Part shown: one piece after another, positions 35,697 through 45,889 of the stretch
How positions within the stretch are numbered: the stretch's first letter is position 1
Layout: each line of letters opens with the position of its first letter
Assembly (NCBI GenBank): GCA_963778845.1
Contig: CAVZVW010000009.1
Coordinates: 620,001-684,000, forward strand
DNA from: CAVZVW01 sp963778845
GTDB lineage: Bacteria; Actinomycetota; Actinomycetes; Actinomycetales; Kineosporiaceae
DNA: 64,000 bases
Direction: 5' to 3'
Position numbers and translations under genes: made by a program
Notes under the pieces: generated by a model
Seen by the model: the letters and a program-made list of their open reading frames with translations, nothing else
What the model was told of the DNA's origin: nothing
Databases searched by the model: none

Positions 35697-36703
35697 GCCG
35701 CGTTCCCCCATCTGTCCGCCCCGCCGTGGGGGCCCCCCTCGGTGGCCCGGACCCGTTCAGCGGCGCGCAGCCGGACCGAGGCCGCGCGCGGGTTGTCCTG
35801 CACCTGCGCCGGCGATGCCGTCTCCGCCCCGCGGGTCAGCAGGCGCAGGTACGGGGCATGCTGGGGCAGCTCGACCGGAAGTCCCTGCGGAGCTGTGCTC
35901 CTGGCCCCATCGGCCAGGACGTGCTTGACCATCCGGTCCTCCAGCGAGTGGTAGGCCAGCACCGCGATGCGCCCGCCCACGGCGAGCACCGACACTGCCG
36001 ACGGGACCGCGCGCGCGAGAACCTCGAGCTCGCTGTTCACCTCGATCCGCAGCGCCTGGAACGTCCGCTTGGCCGGGTGCCCGCCGGAACGGCGGGTCGC
36101 AGCGGGGATGCAGGCGCGCACGAGGTCGACGAGCCGGGCGCTGGTCGTGAACGGCTCCCGGGCGCGCTCGCGCGACACGGCTTCGGCGATGCGCCGCGCG
36201 AAGCGCTCCTCCCCGAAGTCGCGCAGCACGCGGGTAAGGGCCTCGATCGAGTACGTGTTGAGGACGTCGGCTGCGGTCTGCCCTGACGTCGGGTCCATCC
36301 GCATGTCCAGGGGGGCGTCCACCGCATACGCGAACCCGCGGTCGGGCTCGTCCAGCTGCAGGGACGAGACGCCGAGGTCGAAGAGGACGGCGTGCACCTG
36401 GGCCACACCGAGCCTGTCGAGGACGGCCGGGATCTCGTCGTAGACGGCGTGGACCAGCCGCACCCGCTCGCCGAAGGCGGCGAGCCGGTCGCCGGCGAGC
36501 CCGAGGGCCTGGGGGTCGCGGTCGACTCCGACGAGCAGCGCCTCCGGGCAGCTGTGCAGGAGTGCCTCGGCATGGCCACCGAGGCCGAGCGTCGCGTCCA
36601 CGACCACACGGCCCGGTGCCGACAGGGCCGGGGAGAGCAGCGCCACGCAGCGTTCGAGCAGCACCGGTGTGTGGCGCTGCGCTGCCCCTGCTGTGTCCGC
36701 CAT
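35693..36703 (-). CDS. rsmH: 16S rRNA m4C1402 methyltransferase RsmH (MraW)
   Basis: 336 residues. SAM-binding motif VVDATLGLGGHAEALL, VGVDRDPQAL, VLFDLGVSSLQLDEPDRGFAY, HPAKRTFQALRIEVNSEL and LAYHSLEDRMVKH are all conserved. Methylates N4 of C1402 in 16S rRNA. The ATG at 36703 has GGGGAGGG upstream; the longer open frame is not used. It is second in the cluster, 200 bp after mraZ, a gap in which I see no gene. Confidence 0.97.
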   Translation of the reverse strand: MADTAGAAQRHTPVLLERCVALLSPALSAPGRVVVDATLGLGGHAEALLHSCPEALLVGVDRDPQALGLAGDRLAAFGERVRLVHAVYDEIPAVLDRLGVAQVHAVLFDLGVSSLQLDEPDRGFAYAVDAPLDMRMDPTSGQTAADVLNTYSIEALTRVLRDFGEERFARRIAEAVSRERAREPFTTSARLVDLVRACIPAATRRSGGHPAKRTFQALRIEVNSELEVLARAVPSAVSVLAVGGRIAVLAYHSLEDRMVKHVLADGARSTAPQGLPVELPQHAPYLRLLTRGAETASPAQVQDNPRAASVRLRAAERVRATEGGPHGGADRWGNAA

Positions 36704-36903
36704 CTCGACCCTCCCCGGGCGTCCACCCGGATCTGCTCCGTGCCCGTTCCTCGACCGAGGTGCCGGTCCGCCGGCGACCAGGTCTCCATCCGCTGCGCTG
36801 CACCGCCTGTCACCGGGGAAGGTGCGGCAGGAGGCGACGCGCGGCTGGAGACCTCGCCGCCGGCGGCAGAACGTCCGGCCGTCGATCGGGGCCGGGGCCG
36901 CCG

Positions 36904-37335
36904 TCAGAAGAGCCCCGGCACCACCTCCTCCGCCTGTTCGGCGAAAGACTGCTCGTGCTGGGCCAGATAGGCCTCCCACGCCGCGGCGTCCCAGATCTCC
37001 ACGCGCTGGCCCGCACCGATCACGGCACAGTCGCGTTCCAGGCCGGCGTACGTGCGCAGCGTGGCCGGCACCGTGATCCGCCCCTGGCGGTCGGGCACCT
37101 CGTCGGAGGCGCCGGAGAGGAACACCCGCAGGTAGTCGCGGGCCTGCTTGCTGGTCACCGGCGCCTGGCGCAGCTGCTCGGCGATGCGCTCGAACTCCTC
37201 CACACCGAACAGGTACAGGCACCGCTCCTGGCCTCGGGTCACGACGACGCCCTTGGCCAGCTGGTCGCGGAACTTGGCGGGAAGGATCAGCCGTCCTTTG
37301 TCGTCCAGGCGGGGGGCGTGGGTCCCGAGGAACAC
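36904..37335 (-). CDS. mraZ: Transcriptional regulator MraZ
   Basis: 143 residues with two SpoVT-AbrB-like halves: FLGTHAPRLDDKGRLILPAKFRDQL and FLSGASDEVPDRQGRITVPATLR. MraZ forms rings that bind repeats in its own promoter and control the dcw operon. It heads the cluster, and matching repeats with a 10-bp period are present upstream at 37395-37430, so self-regulation is likely. Confidence 0.97.
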   Translation of the reverse strand: MFLGTHAPRLDDKGRLILPAKFRDQLAKGVVVTRGQERCLYLFGVEEFERIAEQLRQAPVTSKQARDYLRVFLSGASDEVPDRQGRITVPATLRTYAGLERDCAVIGAGQRVEIWDAAAWEAYLAQHEQSFAEQAEEVVPGLF

Positions 37336-37394
37336 GGCGTCACCTCCCCTCTGTCTGCCTCAGGTGCTGGCGATGGACCTCGACCCCCCGAGGA

Positions 37395-37436
37395 CTCCAT
37401 TGCCCTCCACAGTACTCCACTTCCCTCCACGGTCAA
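37395..37436 (-). promoter_or_regulatory. MraZ operator repeats overlapping the dcw promoter
   Basis: On the minus strand GTGGAG occurs three times with a strict 10-bp period (plus strand ctccac at 37425-37430, 37415-37420, 37405-37410), followed by a near copy ATGGAG (37395-37400). A -35 TTGACC (37431-37436) and -10 TACTGT (37409-37414), 16 bp apart, overlap the repeats. This is the known architecture of MraZ boxes (direct repeats of a TGG-containing motif each helical turn), placing mraZ-rsmH and downstream genes under MraZ control. Confidence 0.75.
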
Positions 37437-37440
37437 CCGA

Positions 37441-37894
37441 CATTCACCAGGTCCGTCCACGAACAGGTCACATCTGTGCAGGTCACAGCGGACGGGCGTG
37501 AGTGGGGGACGGCGCGGGCGGGCCACCCCGGTAAGGATCGAGACGGGGCGTCGGGCGTGCGGCGGGCGAGGGGTTGGTCCTGCTTCGGGGGGGTTCTCCA
37601 TCGGGTGCGAGGCGGCGAGGACGCCGCTTCCCGCGCGAGGTGTGCGCGCCGTGGGGGGAAGTGGGGGCGTTGCGGGACGACGAAGGGATGAGAGGCTGAC
37701 CCTTGTTGAGTCGCGGAACCTCGTGAGGCGCCGAGGCGTCCAGGGGTAGTACCCCGGGAAGCCCTCTCACCACCGGGCGGACAAGCTGTCATCGCAGGGC
37801 GGGTGCACCGAGGACGCACCTGACACACTGGACGACCAGGCGTGAGCGGCACCCCGGCCACCCGGGTCGTGCCCAGGGGACGTGAGGAGTAGGC
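37441..37894. other. Divergent intergenic region mraZ / moxR
   Basis: 454 bp upstream of moxR and of the mraZ promoter. A short direct repeat caggtcac occurs at about 37464 and 37479. The moxR ribosome-binding site (GAGGAGT) lies just before 37895. No conserved ORF or RNA gene is recognised; moxR promoter elements could not be assigned with confidence. Confidence 0.5.
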
Positions 37895-38872
<978 letters not shown>

Positions 38873-38875
38873 CAC

Positions 38876-40204
38876 GTGGACGCCGCGCTGGAGTGGATCC
38901 GCCCCGCACTGTCCGGGCTGACGACACGCGGCCGGTCGTTCCTCGCAGCCGGACTCGCAGCGGCGGTGTGCGCCGTCCTCCTGGGCCAGCGCGACCTGCT
39001 CCGGGTCGCGGCGCTGCTGGTCGGTCTGCCCGTCGTGAGTGCGGTGATCCTGGCCAGGGCCCGCTACAGGTTGGCCCTCACCCGCACGGTCTCCCCCGCC
39101 CGCGTCGTGGCCGGCGGGACGGCGAGGGTGCGGCTGGAGGTCGAGAACCTCACCAGGCTCGGCACTCGGGTACTGCTGGCGGAGGACCGCGTGCCCTATG
39201 CCCTGGGCGCGCCCCCACGCTTCGTCCTGGACCGGCTGCCCGGAGGCCGCCGCGCAGCCGTCACCTACTCGCTGCGCTCGGAGGTCCGGGGGCGCTACCC
39301 CGTGGGGCCCCTGCGGCTGCGGCTGACCGACTCCTTCGGCATGTGCGAGCTCACCCGGGCGTTCACCGCGACTGACCCCCTCGTCGTCGTCCCACGCACG
39401 TGGCCGCTGGAGCCGTTGCGCGCGGCCGGCACGTGGTCCGGCTCCGGCGACTCGGTGGCCAGGACCACCGCCGCCGCCGGTGAGGACGACATCGCCACGC
39501 GCGAGTACCGCCATGGTGACGACCTGCGGCGCGTGCACTGGCGCTCCACGGCGCGGCGCGGCGAGCTCATGGTCCGTACGGACGAGCAGCCGCGGCAGAT
39601 GCGGGCCACGGTCCTGCTCGACGCCCGAAAGACCGCCCACCGGGGGGACGGTCCTGCGTCGTCCTTCGAGTGGGCGGTGAGTGCGGCGGCGTCGGCCGCC
39701 GTCCACCTCGCCTCGCACGGCTACGGCGTGCGCATCCTGCAGGACGAGCAGGATGCCGCGTGGTCGGCACGGGGCAGCGGAGAGGGGGTCGGCAGCCTCC
39801 TCGACCAGCTCGCCGTCGTCAACCCCGGCGGGCCAGACCTGCTCTCTGACGCGGTCACCGGCCTGAGCCGTGCCGGCGGGGACGGCCTCGTCGTCGCGGT
39901 TCTCGGCGAGTGCGAGGAGGCCGACGTCCGTGCGCTGGCGCGCATGGGCCAGCAGGGCACCAGAGGGGTCGCGATCCTGCTGCGCACAACTGCCTGGGCG
40001 GCGTTGCCCCCCCGCCGCACCGGCGAGATCGACCAGCACCGGGACGCCGCGGCCGGCCTGTTGTCGGCTGGGGGGTGGGTCGTCACGACCGCAGGGACCG
40101 AGGAGACGGTGACGACGGTCTGGCGACGCATCGCGCTGGGCCACGCTCCGCTGCGCTCGTGGACGACGCCCACCGCGGATGCGCCGGCGGGGGTCCGGCG
40201 ATGA
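38876..40204 (+). CDS. DUF58 (VWA-like) protein
   Basis: 442 residues. Two N-terminal membrane segments (about 20-62), then a beta-sandwich region and the DUF58 motif EYRHGDDLRRVHWRSTARRGELMVR, followed by a VWA-like alpha/beta fold (RATVLLDARKTAHRG). DUF58 proteins are the usual MoxR partners; their biochemical role is unknown. The stop overlaps the next ATG (ATGA). Confidence 0.93.
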   Translation: MDAALEWIRPALSGLTTRGRSFLAAGLAAAVCAVLLGQRDLLRVAALLVGLPVVSAVILARARYRLALTRTVSPARVVAGGTARVRLEVENLTRLGTRVLLAEDRVPYALGAPPRFVLDRLPGGRRAAVTYSLRSEVRGRYPVGPLRLRLTDSFGMCELTRAFTATDPLVVVPRTWPLEPLRAAGTWSGSGDSVARTTAAAGEDDIATREYRHGDDLRRVHWRSTARRGELMVRTDEQPRQMRATVLLDARKTAHRGDGPASSFEWAVSAAASAAVHLASHGYGVRILQDEQDAAWSARGSGEGVGSLLDQLAVVNPGGPDLLSDAVTGLSRAGGDGLVVAVLGECEEADVRALARMGQQGTRGVAILLRTTAWAALPPRRTGEIDQHRDAAAGLLSAGGWVVTTAGTEETVTTVWRRIALGHAPLRSWTTPTADAPAGVRR

Positions 40205-42759
40205 CGTCCACCGAGGGTCGGCTGAGCCTGTCGGCGACAGCGGCGACCCTACTGAGCGCCCTCACCCTGCACCCGCTGGTCCAAGGGTGGAGCTGGTTCG
40301 TGGCCGTCGTGGTCGTCGTGTGCTCGGTGGCGATCACCGGGGCCGCCGTGCGGCAGGTGAACCACTGGTGGGTCCAGGTTGTCGGCGCCCAGATCGCCGT
40401 GGCGATCGTCGTCCTCACGGCCCTTTTCGTGCGTCAGGAGGCGCTGTGGGGGCTGCTGCCCAACCCCGACGCGCTCCGGGCCACAGGCGACCTCATCTCG
40501 AAGGGCTCGCAGATCACCCATGACCAGGCGCCGCCGGTCGAGGCCACAGCCGGAGTGCTGCTGATCATCGCCGGGGGCCTCGCTCTCGTGGGGCTGGCCG
40601 TCGACATCCTCGCCGTGACGGCACGCCGTCCGGCCGTCGCGGGCCTGCCCCTGCTCACGGTCTACTCCGTGCCCGCGGCCGTCCTGCCCGGGGGCCTGCC
40701 CTGGTACTGGTTCGTCTTCGCCGCAGCCGGCTACCTCATGCTCGTGGGTGCCGACGCCTCGGACCGCATCCGCGCCTGGGGCCGCGTCCTCGGCGATCCC
40801 ACGCGCGCGAACGCCGCGGAGCCCGGCGGATCATGGTGGGCCCCTGGTGGCAGCGGCCGTTCTGCCGCGGCGGTCCTGGCCGTGGCGGTCGTCGTCCCCG
40901 CCTTCATCCCCGGGCTCACCGAGCCTCTCATCGGCAACACCGGCACAGGGACCGGCGGCAACGGGGCCGGCAGCACAGTGAGCCGGATCAACCCGATCCT
41001 CGACCTGCGCCAGCAGCTGACGGCTCGAAGCGACCAGGTGATGCTGACGTACCGGACGACCGTCGCCTCACCGGAGCCGCTGCGCATCGTCACCGACGAC
41101 GAGTTCACCGGCGGCACCTGGCAACCCAACCTCGCACCGCTCGGACGGACCAACCGCGCCCAGGGCGGGTTGCCCGCACCGCCCGGCCTGTCCAGCGCCG
41201 TCGCGACCACGCCTCAGCTGACCGAGATCGACGTCGTCGCGCTGGACCAGACATACCTTCCCCTTCCGTACCCGACGACCCAGGTGCGTGTCACCGGACC
41301 GTGGCTGTACGACCCCACCACGCTGAACGTGCTCGGCGACCACGTGACGACCAAGGGGCTGTCCTACGACGCCCAGCACCTGCTGGTGTCCCCCACACCG
41401 GCACAGCTGCAGACCGCCGGACCGGCGCCGGCCGCGATCGCGGGGGCCTACACGCGGCTGCCCACCAACCTGCCGCAGGAGGTCCGCGACACCGCTCGCG
41501 ACGTCGCCGGCACGGGGACGGCCTACGACAAAGCGGTGCGGCTGCAGGAGTTCTTCCGTTCGTCGGGCGGCTTCCTCTACTCGACGGTCCCCTCGGGCAG
41601 CTCAGGGAACGACAGCAGCACCAACGCGATCGTGGCCTTCCTGCGCGACCGTCGCGGGTACTGCGTGCAGTTCGCCTCCGCCATGGCCGTGATGGCGCGC
41701 ACCCAAGGCATACCCGCCCGGGTCGCCGTCGGCTTCCTGCCCGGCAAGCTCGGGGCGGACGGGCGCACGTGGTCGATCACCATGCACCAGGCCCACGCAT
41801 GGCCCGAGCTCTACTTCGACGGCGTCGGCTGGGTGCGGTTCGAGCCCACCCCGGCAGGCCAGGCAGGCGACGTCCCTGCCTGGACCGTGCCCCCCGCGGC
41901 CTCCCCCGGCACGCTGCCGAGCGGCCAGAGCTCGGCCGCCCCGAGCCAGCGCGTCCAGATCCCACGGGACCAGGCCGAGAGCAAGAGCACGGGAACGGGC
42001 ACCAGCGGGCTGAGCCTGGGCCGCATCTGGGCGGCTGTGCCGTGGCGACTGGTGGGAGCGATCGCGCTGGTCGTCGCCGTGCTGCTCCTGCCGCTGCTCG
42101 CCACGACCGCCCGGCGGCGACGCCGTTGGCGCTCGGCCGCCAGTCGGGTATCCCGGGCCGAGGTCGCCTGGGAGGAGCTGCGCGAGCGGCTCGACGACCT
42201 CAAGGCGGCTTGGCCTCGCTCCCGGACGCCGCGCACTGTGCTTGCCAAGCTTCCAGGCGAGCGCGACCTCGACCCCGCGGACCGTCAGGCGTTGGAACGC
42301 CTCGTCGGCGACCTGGAGAGTGCCCGGTACGCCCGCCCGGACTCCGAGGGCGGGCGACCCCGACCCGCGGTGCGCGCCGACGTGCGAGCAGTCGCAGCCG
42401 CAGTGGCGGGATCGCTGCCCGCTGCCCAGCGGCGGCGGGCTCGTTGGCTGCCCAAGTCCGGGCTCTCGGTCATCGGCGCGGTCGGGGCGAAGGACGGCTC
42501 GGACAACCTGGTCGGCTCGCGACCCGGTCGCGCACCTGCGGAAACCGACCGGCAGGGTGCGGCGGCGACGTCCCCGGCACCTGAGCTCGTGTCGGTGGGC
42601 GGCCGAGACCCGTTCCCCCAGGGCCCCGTGCGCGCCACACCGGCAGCGCGTGCTGAGAGGAGGGCTGCGCATGCCAACGGCGTCGGTCCTCTACCGACAG
42701 ACGACACCGGGTTCGCCGATGACGGGTCTCGTGACGGCAACGGGCACTCCCGGCCCTGA
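40201..42759 (+). CDS. TgpA-like membrane transglutaminase
   Basis: 852 residues. About six N-terminal membrane segments (to residue 240), then an extracytoplasmic transglutaminase-like domain with Cys in RRGYCVQFASAMAVMAR, His in MHQAHAWPELYF and Asp in FDGVGWVRFEPTP. One more membrane segment (LVGAIALVVAVLLLPLLA) precedes a cytoplasmic DUF4129-like helical tail. Proteins of this kind with MoxR and DUF58 are thought to act on the cell envelope; substrates are unknown. The last 100 residues are polar and look disordered. Confidence 0.92.
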   Translation: MTSTEGRLSLSATAATLLSALTLHPLVQGWSWFVAVVVVVCSVAITGAAVRQVNHWWVQVVGAQIAVAIVVLTALFVRQEALWGLLPNPDALRATGDLISKGSQITHDQAPPVEATAGVLLIIAGGLALVGLAVDILAVTARRPAVAGLPLLTVYSVPAAVLPGGLPWYWFVFAAAGYLMLVGADASDRIRAWGRVLGDPTRANAAEPGGSWWAPGGSGRSAAAVLAVAVVVPAFIPGLTEPLIGNTGTGTGGNGAGSTVSRINPILDLRQQLTARSDQVMLTYRTTVASPEPLRIVTDDEFTGGTWQPNLAPLGRTNRAQGGLPAPPGLSSAVATTPQLTEIDVVALDQTYLPLPYPTTQVRVTGPWLYDPTTLNVLGDHVTTKGLSYDAQHLLVSPTPAQLQTAGPAPAAIAGAYTRLPTNLPQEVRDTARDVAGTGTAYDKAVRLQEFFRSSGGFLYSTVPSGSSGNDSSTNAIVAFLRDRRGYCVQFASAMAVMARTQGIPARVAVGFLPGKLGADGRTWSITMHQAHAWPELYFDGVGWVRFEPTPAGQAGDVPAWTVPPAASPGTLPSGQSSAAPSQRVQIPRDQAESKSTGTGTSGLSLGRIWAAVPWRLVGAIALVVAVLLLPLLATTARRRRRWRSAASRVSRAEVAWEELRERLDDLKAAWPRSRTPRTVLAKLPGERDLDPADRQALERLVGDLESARYARPDSEGGRPRPAVRADVRAVAAAVAGSLPAAQRRRARWLPKSGLSVIGAVGAKDGSDNLVGSRPGRAPAETDRQGAAATSPAPELVSVGGRDPFPQGPVRATPAARAERRAAHANGVGPLPTDDTGFADDGSRDGNGHSRP

Positions 42760-42847
42760 GGAGCCTCGCCGCGCTGCGGTACGTCGTTGTGCGGCGGGTG
42801 GTGGGCGTGGCGACGGCTGGTCGGCGCGGCGACGGCTGGCCGTGGGG

Positions 42848-42912
42848 CTTCAGGCAGGAGCGGCTTCAGGCAGGAGCGGCTTCAGGCAGGAGCGGGCTTC
42901 AGGCAGGAGCGG
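42848..42912. repeat. 16-bp tandem repeat between convergent genes
   Basis: Four copies of cttcaggcaggagcgg at 42848-42863, 42864-42879, 42880-42895 and 42897-42912, the last offset by one base. It fills most of the gap between the transglutaminase and DUF3040 stops. No hairpin is formed by the unit itself. Confidence 0.9.
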
Positions 42913-42915
42913 GCT

Positions 42916-43311
42916 TCATCGCTCGTCGTGCCGGCGGTCCCACCGCTGCTCCAGGCGCTGCATGAACGTCGCTGTGGAACGCCGACGCGCCTTGCCTGCC
43001 GGCGGGCGGACCGTGCCGGTGGCGGAGACGACACCGGTGGGGCCGGGCCGCCGCTGGGAGGAGACTGCGTAGGCGGTGCCCGCGAGCATCACGACGAAGC
43101 CGATGACGCTGAGGTAGACCGTCTTCTGCGCGACGCCGACCACCAGGAGCACGAGTCCGAGAACTATCCCGCTCACGCCGAGGGCCAGCCGTCTGCCGCG
43201 CCCGGACGCCCGCTTGGCCCCGCGCATGGCGGAGGCGAACTTGGGGTCCTCGGCGTAGAGGGCACGCTCCATCTGTTCGAGCAGGCGCTGCTCGTTGTCG
43301 GAGAGCGGCAC
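42916..43311 (-). CDS. DUF3040 membrane protein
   Basis: 131 residues. N-terminal DUF3040 signature PLSDNEQRLLEQMERALYAEDPKFASAMRG, then two membrane segments (LALGVSGIVLGLVLLVVGV, LSVIGFVVMLAGTAYAV) and a basic tail ending RLEQRWDRRHDER. The family is confined to actinobacteria and unassigned. I chose GTG 43311, which has GGGAGG 6 nt upstream. A TATCCT at about 43367 on the same strand could be its -10 box. Confidence 0.92.
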   Translation of the reverse strand: MPLSDNEQRLLEQMERALYAEDPKFASAMRGAKRASGRGRRLALGVSGIVLGLVLLVVGVAQKTVYLSVIGFVVMLAGTAYAVSSQRRPGPTGVVSATGTVRPPAGKARRRSTATFMQRLEQRWDRRHDER

Positions 43312-43500
43312 GACGACCTCCCGGTGCGCACACTGCGGCCGACCGCACACGGCGGATACCAACAGGATAGGTCGGCCTCGGCCGGGGCGGAACCCGACTG
43401 GTGAACGTACGACGGGTCTGATGGGTTCGGCCGTGGCTGTCGGGCGCGTTCGTGGGCGCGGCGAGGTCCGGAAGTCCCGGTTCGGGTGCCTTCGGCGCAG

Positions 43501-44778
43501 TTACCCGGTGCGCCCGCCGCCCGGATCGCGGGCACCTGCCTGCGGCTCGTCATCCCGCACCAGCGCTGCAGGCCGCACCGCACCGGCCCCGAACCGGGCG
43601 CTGGCACGGTCGACGGCCTGCTCGGCCTCCCGCCAACCCTGTGCTCGCTCGTCGAGCGTGAGCTGCCGGTGCCCGGCGGAGGCGTCCACGAGACCCTCGA
43701 CGCGCACACCCACGAGTCTCAGCCGGGCCCGGTCGAGCCCGAGCATCGTGTACAGGTCACGCGCAGTGGCATACACCGTGCGGGCGACGTCGCTGTACTC
43801 GGACAGCGTGCGCGACCGCGTGATCGTCGTGAAATCGGCGAAACGTACCTTGAGCACCACCGTGCGGCCCACCATGTGCTGGGACCGCAGGCGGGCAGCC
43901 ACGCGTTCGGACAGCCGCAACAGCTCACGCAGCACCACCGACGCGTCGTCGACGTCTCGGGCGAACGTCTCCTCAGCCCCCACACTCTTCTCGACCTGCT
44001 CGGGCACCACCGTGCGCTGGTCACGACCCCAGGCAAGGTCGTGCAGGTGGCTGCCGACCGCCTCGCCGAGGGCACGGCGAAGGGTCTGCTCGGGCGTGTG
44101 CGCGATGTCGGCCACGGTGCGCAGGCCCAGCCGCAGCAGGGACTCTTCCGTCTTCTCCCCCACCCCCCACAGGGCACCGACCGGCAACGGATGCAGAAAG
44201 GCGACCGTCTCCTCGCGCGGGACGACGAGCATGCCGTCGGGCTTTGCCCGACCCGAGGCGAGCTTGGCCACGAACTTCGTGGCGGCCACCCCGACCGAAC
44301 AGGTGATGCGCTGCTCGTCGGCGACTCGGTCGCGGATGTCCTGGCCGATGGCGGCGGGACTGCCGAGGCGGCGGACGGCGCCGGAGACGTCGAGGAAGGC
44401 CTCGTCCAGGCTGAGCGGCTCCACCTCCGGCGTCACTCCGCGGAAGATCTCCATGACGCCGCGCGAGACCTCGCTGTAGCGGTGGTGGTCCGGTGCGACG
44501 ACGACTCCCTGCGGGCACAAACGCCGGGCACGGCTCAAGGGCATCGCGGAGTGCACGCCGAACCGACGGGCCTCGTACGTGGCCGAGAGCACGACGCCTC
44601 GGCTGCCGCCACCCACGATCACCGGGAGACCGTGCAGCTCCGGCCGGTCGATGAGCTCGACGGAGGCGTAGAAGGCGTCCATGTCGACGTGCAGCACGGT
44701 GCACCCCGTGTCATCCGTGGACAGCCCGTGGTGGAAGCCGCCGGTAGTGCCCGCACGGTCGAGCTGGCGCCGGCTCAC
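43501..44778 (-). CDS. dinB: DNA polymerase IV (DinB, Y family)
   Basis: 425 residues. Catalytic motifs LHVDMDAFYASVE and LSLDEAFLDVSG, thumb helix-hairpin-helix (LWGVGEKTEESLLRLGL) and little-finger domain are present. A low-complexity tail of about 50 residues lacks an obvious clamp-binding peptide. Error-prone translesion polymerase. It lies 21 nt after the methyltransferase gene, downstream of dnaE2. No SOS box is visible in front of it. Confidence 0.95.
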   Translation of the reverse strand: MSRRQLDRAGTTGGFHHGLSTDDTGCTVLHVDMDAFYASVELIDRPELHGLPVIVGGGSRGVVLSATYEARRFGVHSAMPLSRARRLCPQGVVVAPDHHRYSEVSRGVMEIFRGVTPEVEPLSLDEAFLDVSGAVRRLGSPAAIGQDIRDRVADEQRITCSVGVAATKFVAKLASGRAKPDGMLVVPREETVAFLHPLPVGALWGVGEKTEESLLRLGLRTVADIAHTPEQTLRRALGEAVGSHLHDLAWGRDQRTVVPEQVEKSVGAEETFARDVDDASVVLRELLRLSERVAARLRSQHMVGRTVVLKVRFADFTTITRSRTLSEYSDVARTVYATARDLYTMLGLDRARLRLVGVRVEGLVDASAGHRQLTLDERAQGWREAEQAVDRASARFGAGAVRPAALVRDDEPQAGARDPGGGRTG

Positions 44779-44799
44779 GGGGTCACCTCGCGCATCGGG

Positions 44800-45603
44800 T
44801 CACCCGTCAGACCCGGCCACCTGGACCACGACGTGCAGCTGAGCAGCGAGACTCGCCAGCTGGGGATGGTCGGGATGGTCGGCCGCTGCCCGCTCCAGTG
44901 CGAGCAGAGCCATCGCGGCGTCGGGGTCGCCGTCCACCAGCGCCCCGGGCAACAGGTCGCTGAACAGGCGCACCCCGTGGACCATCCGGACCTCGAGCGG
45001 GACGCCGCGCAGCAGCGCCAGCACCGACGCCTGGTCGAACCGGCGCGGGAGGGGGTCGTGCTCGCCGCTGCGCCCCGCAGGGTCGTCGAGGAGGCGCTGG
45101 GCGTCGGCGAAGCGACCCGATACCGCACGGGCCATGACGGCGCCCAGCCTCTGGGCCACCAGGATGCTCGCCAGGCCACAGGGTCGCAGCACGGCCAGGG
45201 CCTCACGCGCGGCCGCCGTCGGGTCGTCGACGTACTCGAGCACTCCGTGGCAGAGCACGAGGTCTGCGCTCGCCGGTTCGACGACGTCGCTGAGGGTCGC
45301 GGCGTCGCCCTGCTCGGCGTGGACGAGGTGGGCCAGCCCTGCCTCGGCGGCACGACGCTGCAGGGCGGCCAGGGCGTCCGGGCTGGGGTCGACGACGGTG
45401 ACGCGGTGGCCGAGCTGCCCGATGGGGACGGCGAAGCCTCCGGTGCCCCCACCGAGATCGACGACGTCGAGGCGGCGCCCCTCCGCTTCCGCGCGCTCGG
45501 CCAGGAGGGCGTCGAGAGCGTCCCAGACCACGGCTGTGCGGACGCCTGTGCGCGGGTCGAAGCGCTGCGCCCATTGACGGGCACGGCTGCTGTCGTCGGC
45601 CAC
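44800..45603 (-). CDS. SAM-dependent class I methyltransferase (CmoA/UbiE-like)
   Basis: 267 residues. Motif I VVDLGGGTGGFAVPIG, acidic motif VTVVDPSPDAL, and LVLCHGVLEYVDDP (motif IV region) define a class I Rossmann methyltransferase. Methyltransferases of this type are regularly found between dnaE2 and dinB in Micrococcales; substrate unknown. I start it at GTG 45603 with GGGAGGG upstream. The open frame runs back without a stop into dnaE2, but that apparent fusion comes from a frameshift. A TAGGGT about 55 nt upstream of the start may be its own -10 box. Confidence 0.88.
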   Translation of the reverse strand: MADDSSRARQWAQRFDPRTGVRTAVVWDALDALLAERAEAEGRRLDVVDLGGGTGGFAVPIGQLGHRVTVVDPSPDALAALQRRAAEAGLAHLVHAEQGDAATLSDVVEPASADLVLCHGVLEYVDDPTAAAREALAVLRPCGLASILVAQRLGAVMARAVSGRFADAQRLLDDPAGRSGEHDPLPRRFDQASVLALLRGVPLEVRMVHGVRLFSDLLPGALVDGDPDAAMALLALERAAADHPDHPQLASLAAQLHVVVQVAGSDG

Positions 45604-45791
45604 TGGTGCCCTCCCGGCAGGACGGGCGTCTCGGGACGCGGGGTCGTCGGTGTCCACCCTAGTGAGGCGAACCCGGCTGCCGGCTCGCGCCACCCGGGGG
45701 TCGGGTGCGCCAGATTGATGCTCATCTGCCCGAGCTCCCCGGGCTGGAGTGCCACAGCTTGCGAGGAGGTCCACGGTGGGGACCGCCCTTG

Positions 45792-45889
45792 TCGCTCGGG
45801 AGACCCTCGCTCGGGAGACCCTTCTCGCTCGGGAGACCCTTCTCGCTCGGGAGACCCTTCTCGCTCGGGAGACCTTCTCGCTCGAGACC
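45792..45889. repeat. In-frame 18-bp repeats (GLPSEK) near the dnaE2 3' end
   Basis: About five units of cttctcgctcgggagacc on the plus strand. Read in the frame that yields the genuine DnaE2 C-terminus, they encode GLPSEK hexapeptides. One unit is 15 bp, another has gacc instead of gaccc at about 45871-45875, and that single missing base throws the gene into the wrong frame. Confidence 0.88.
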
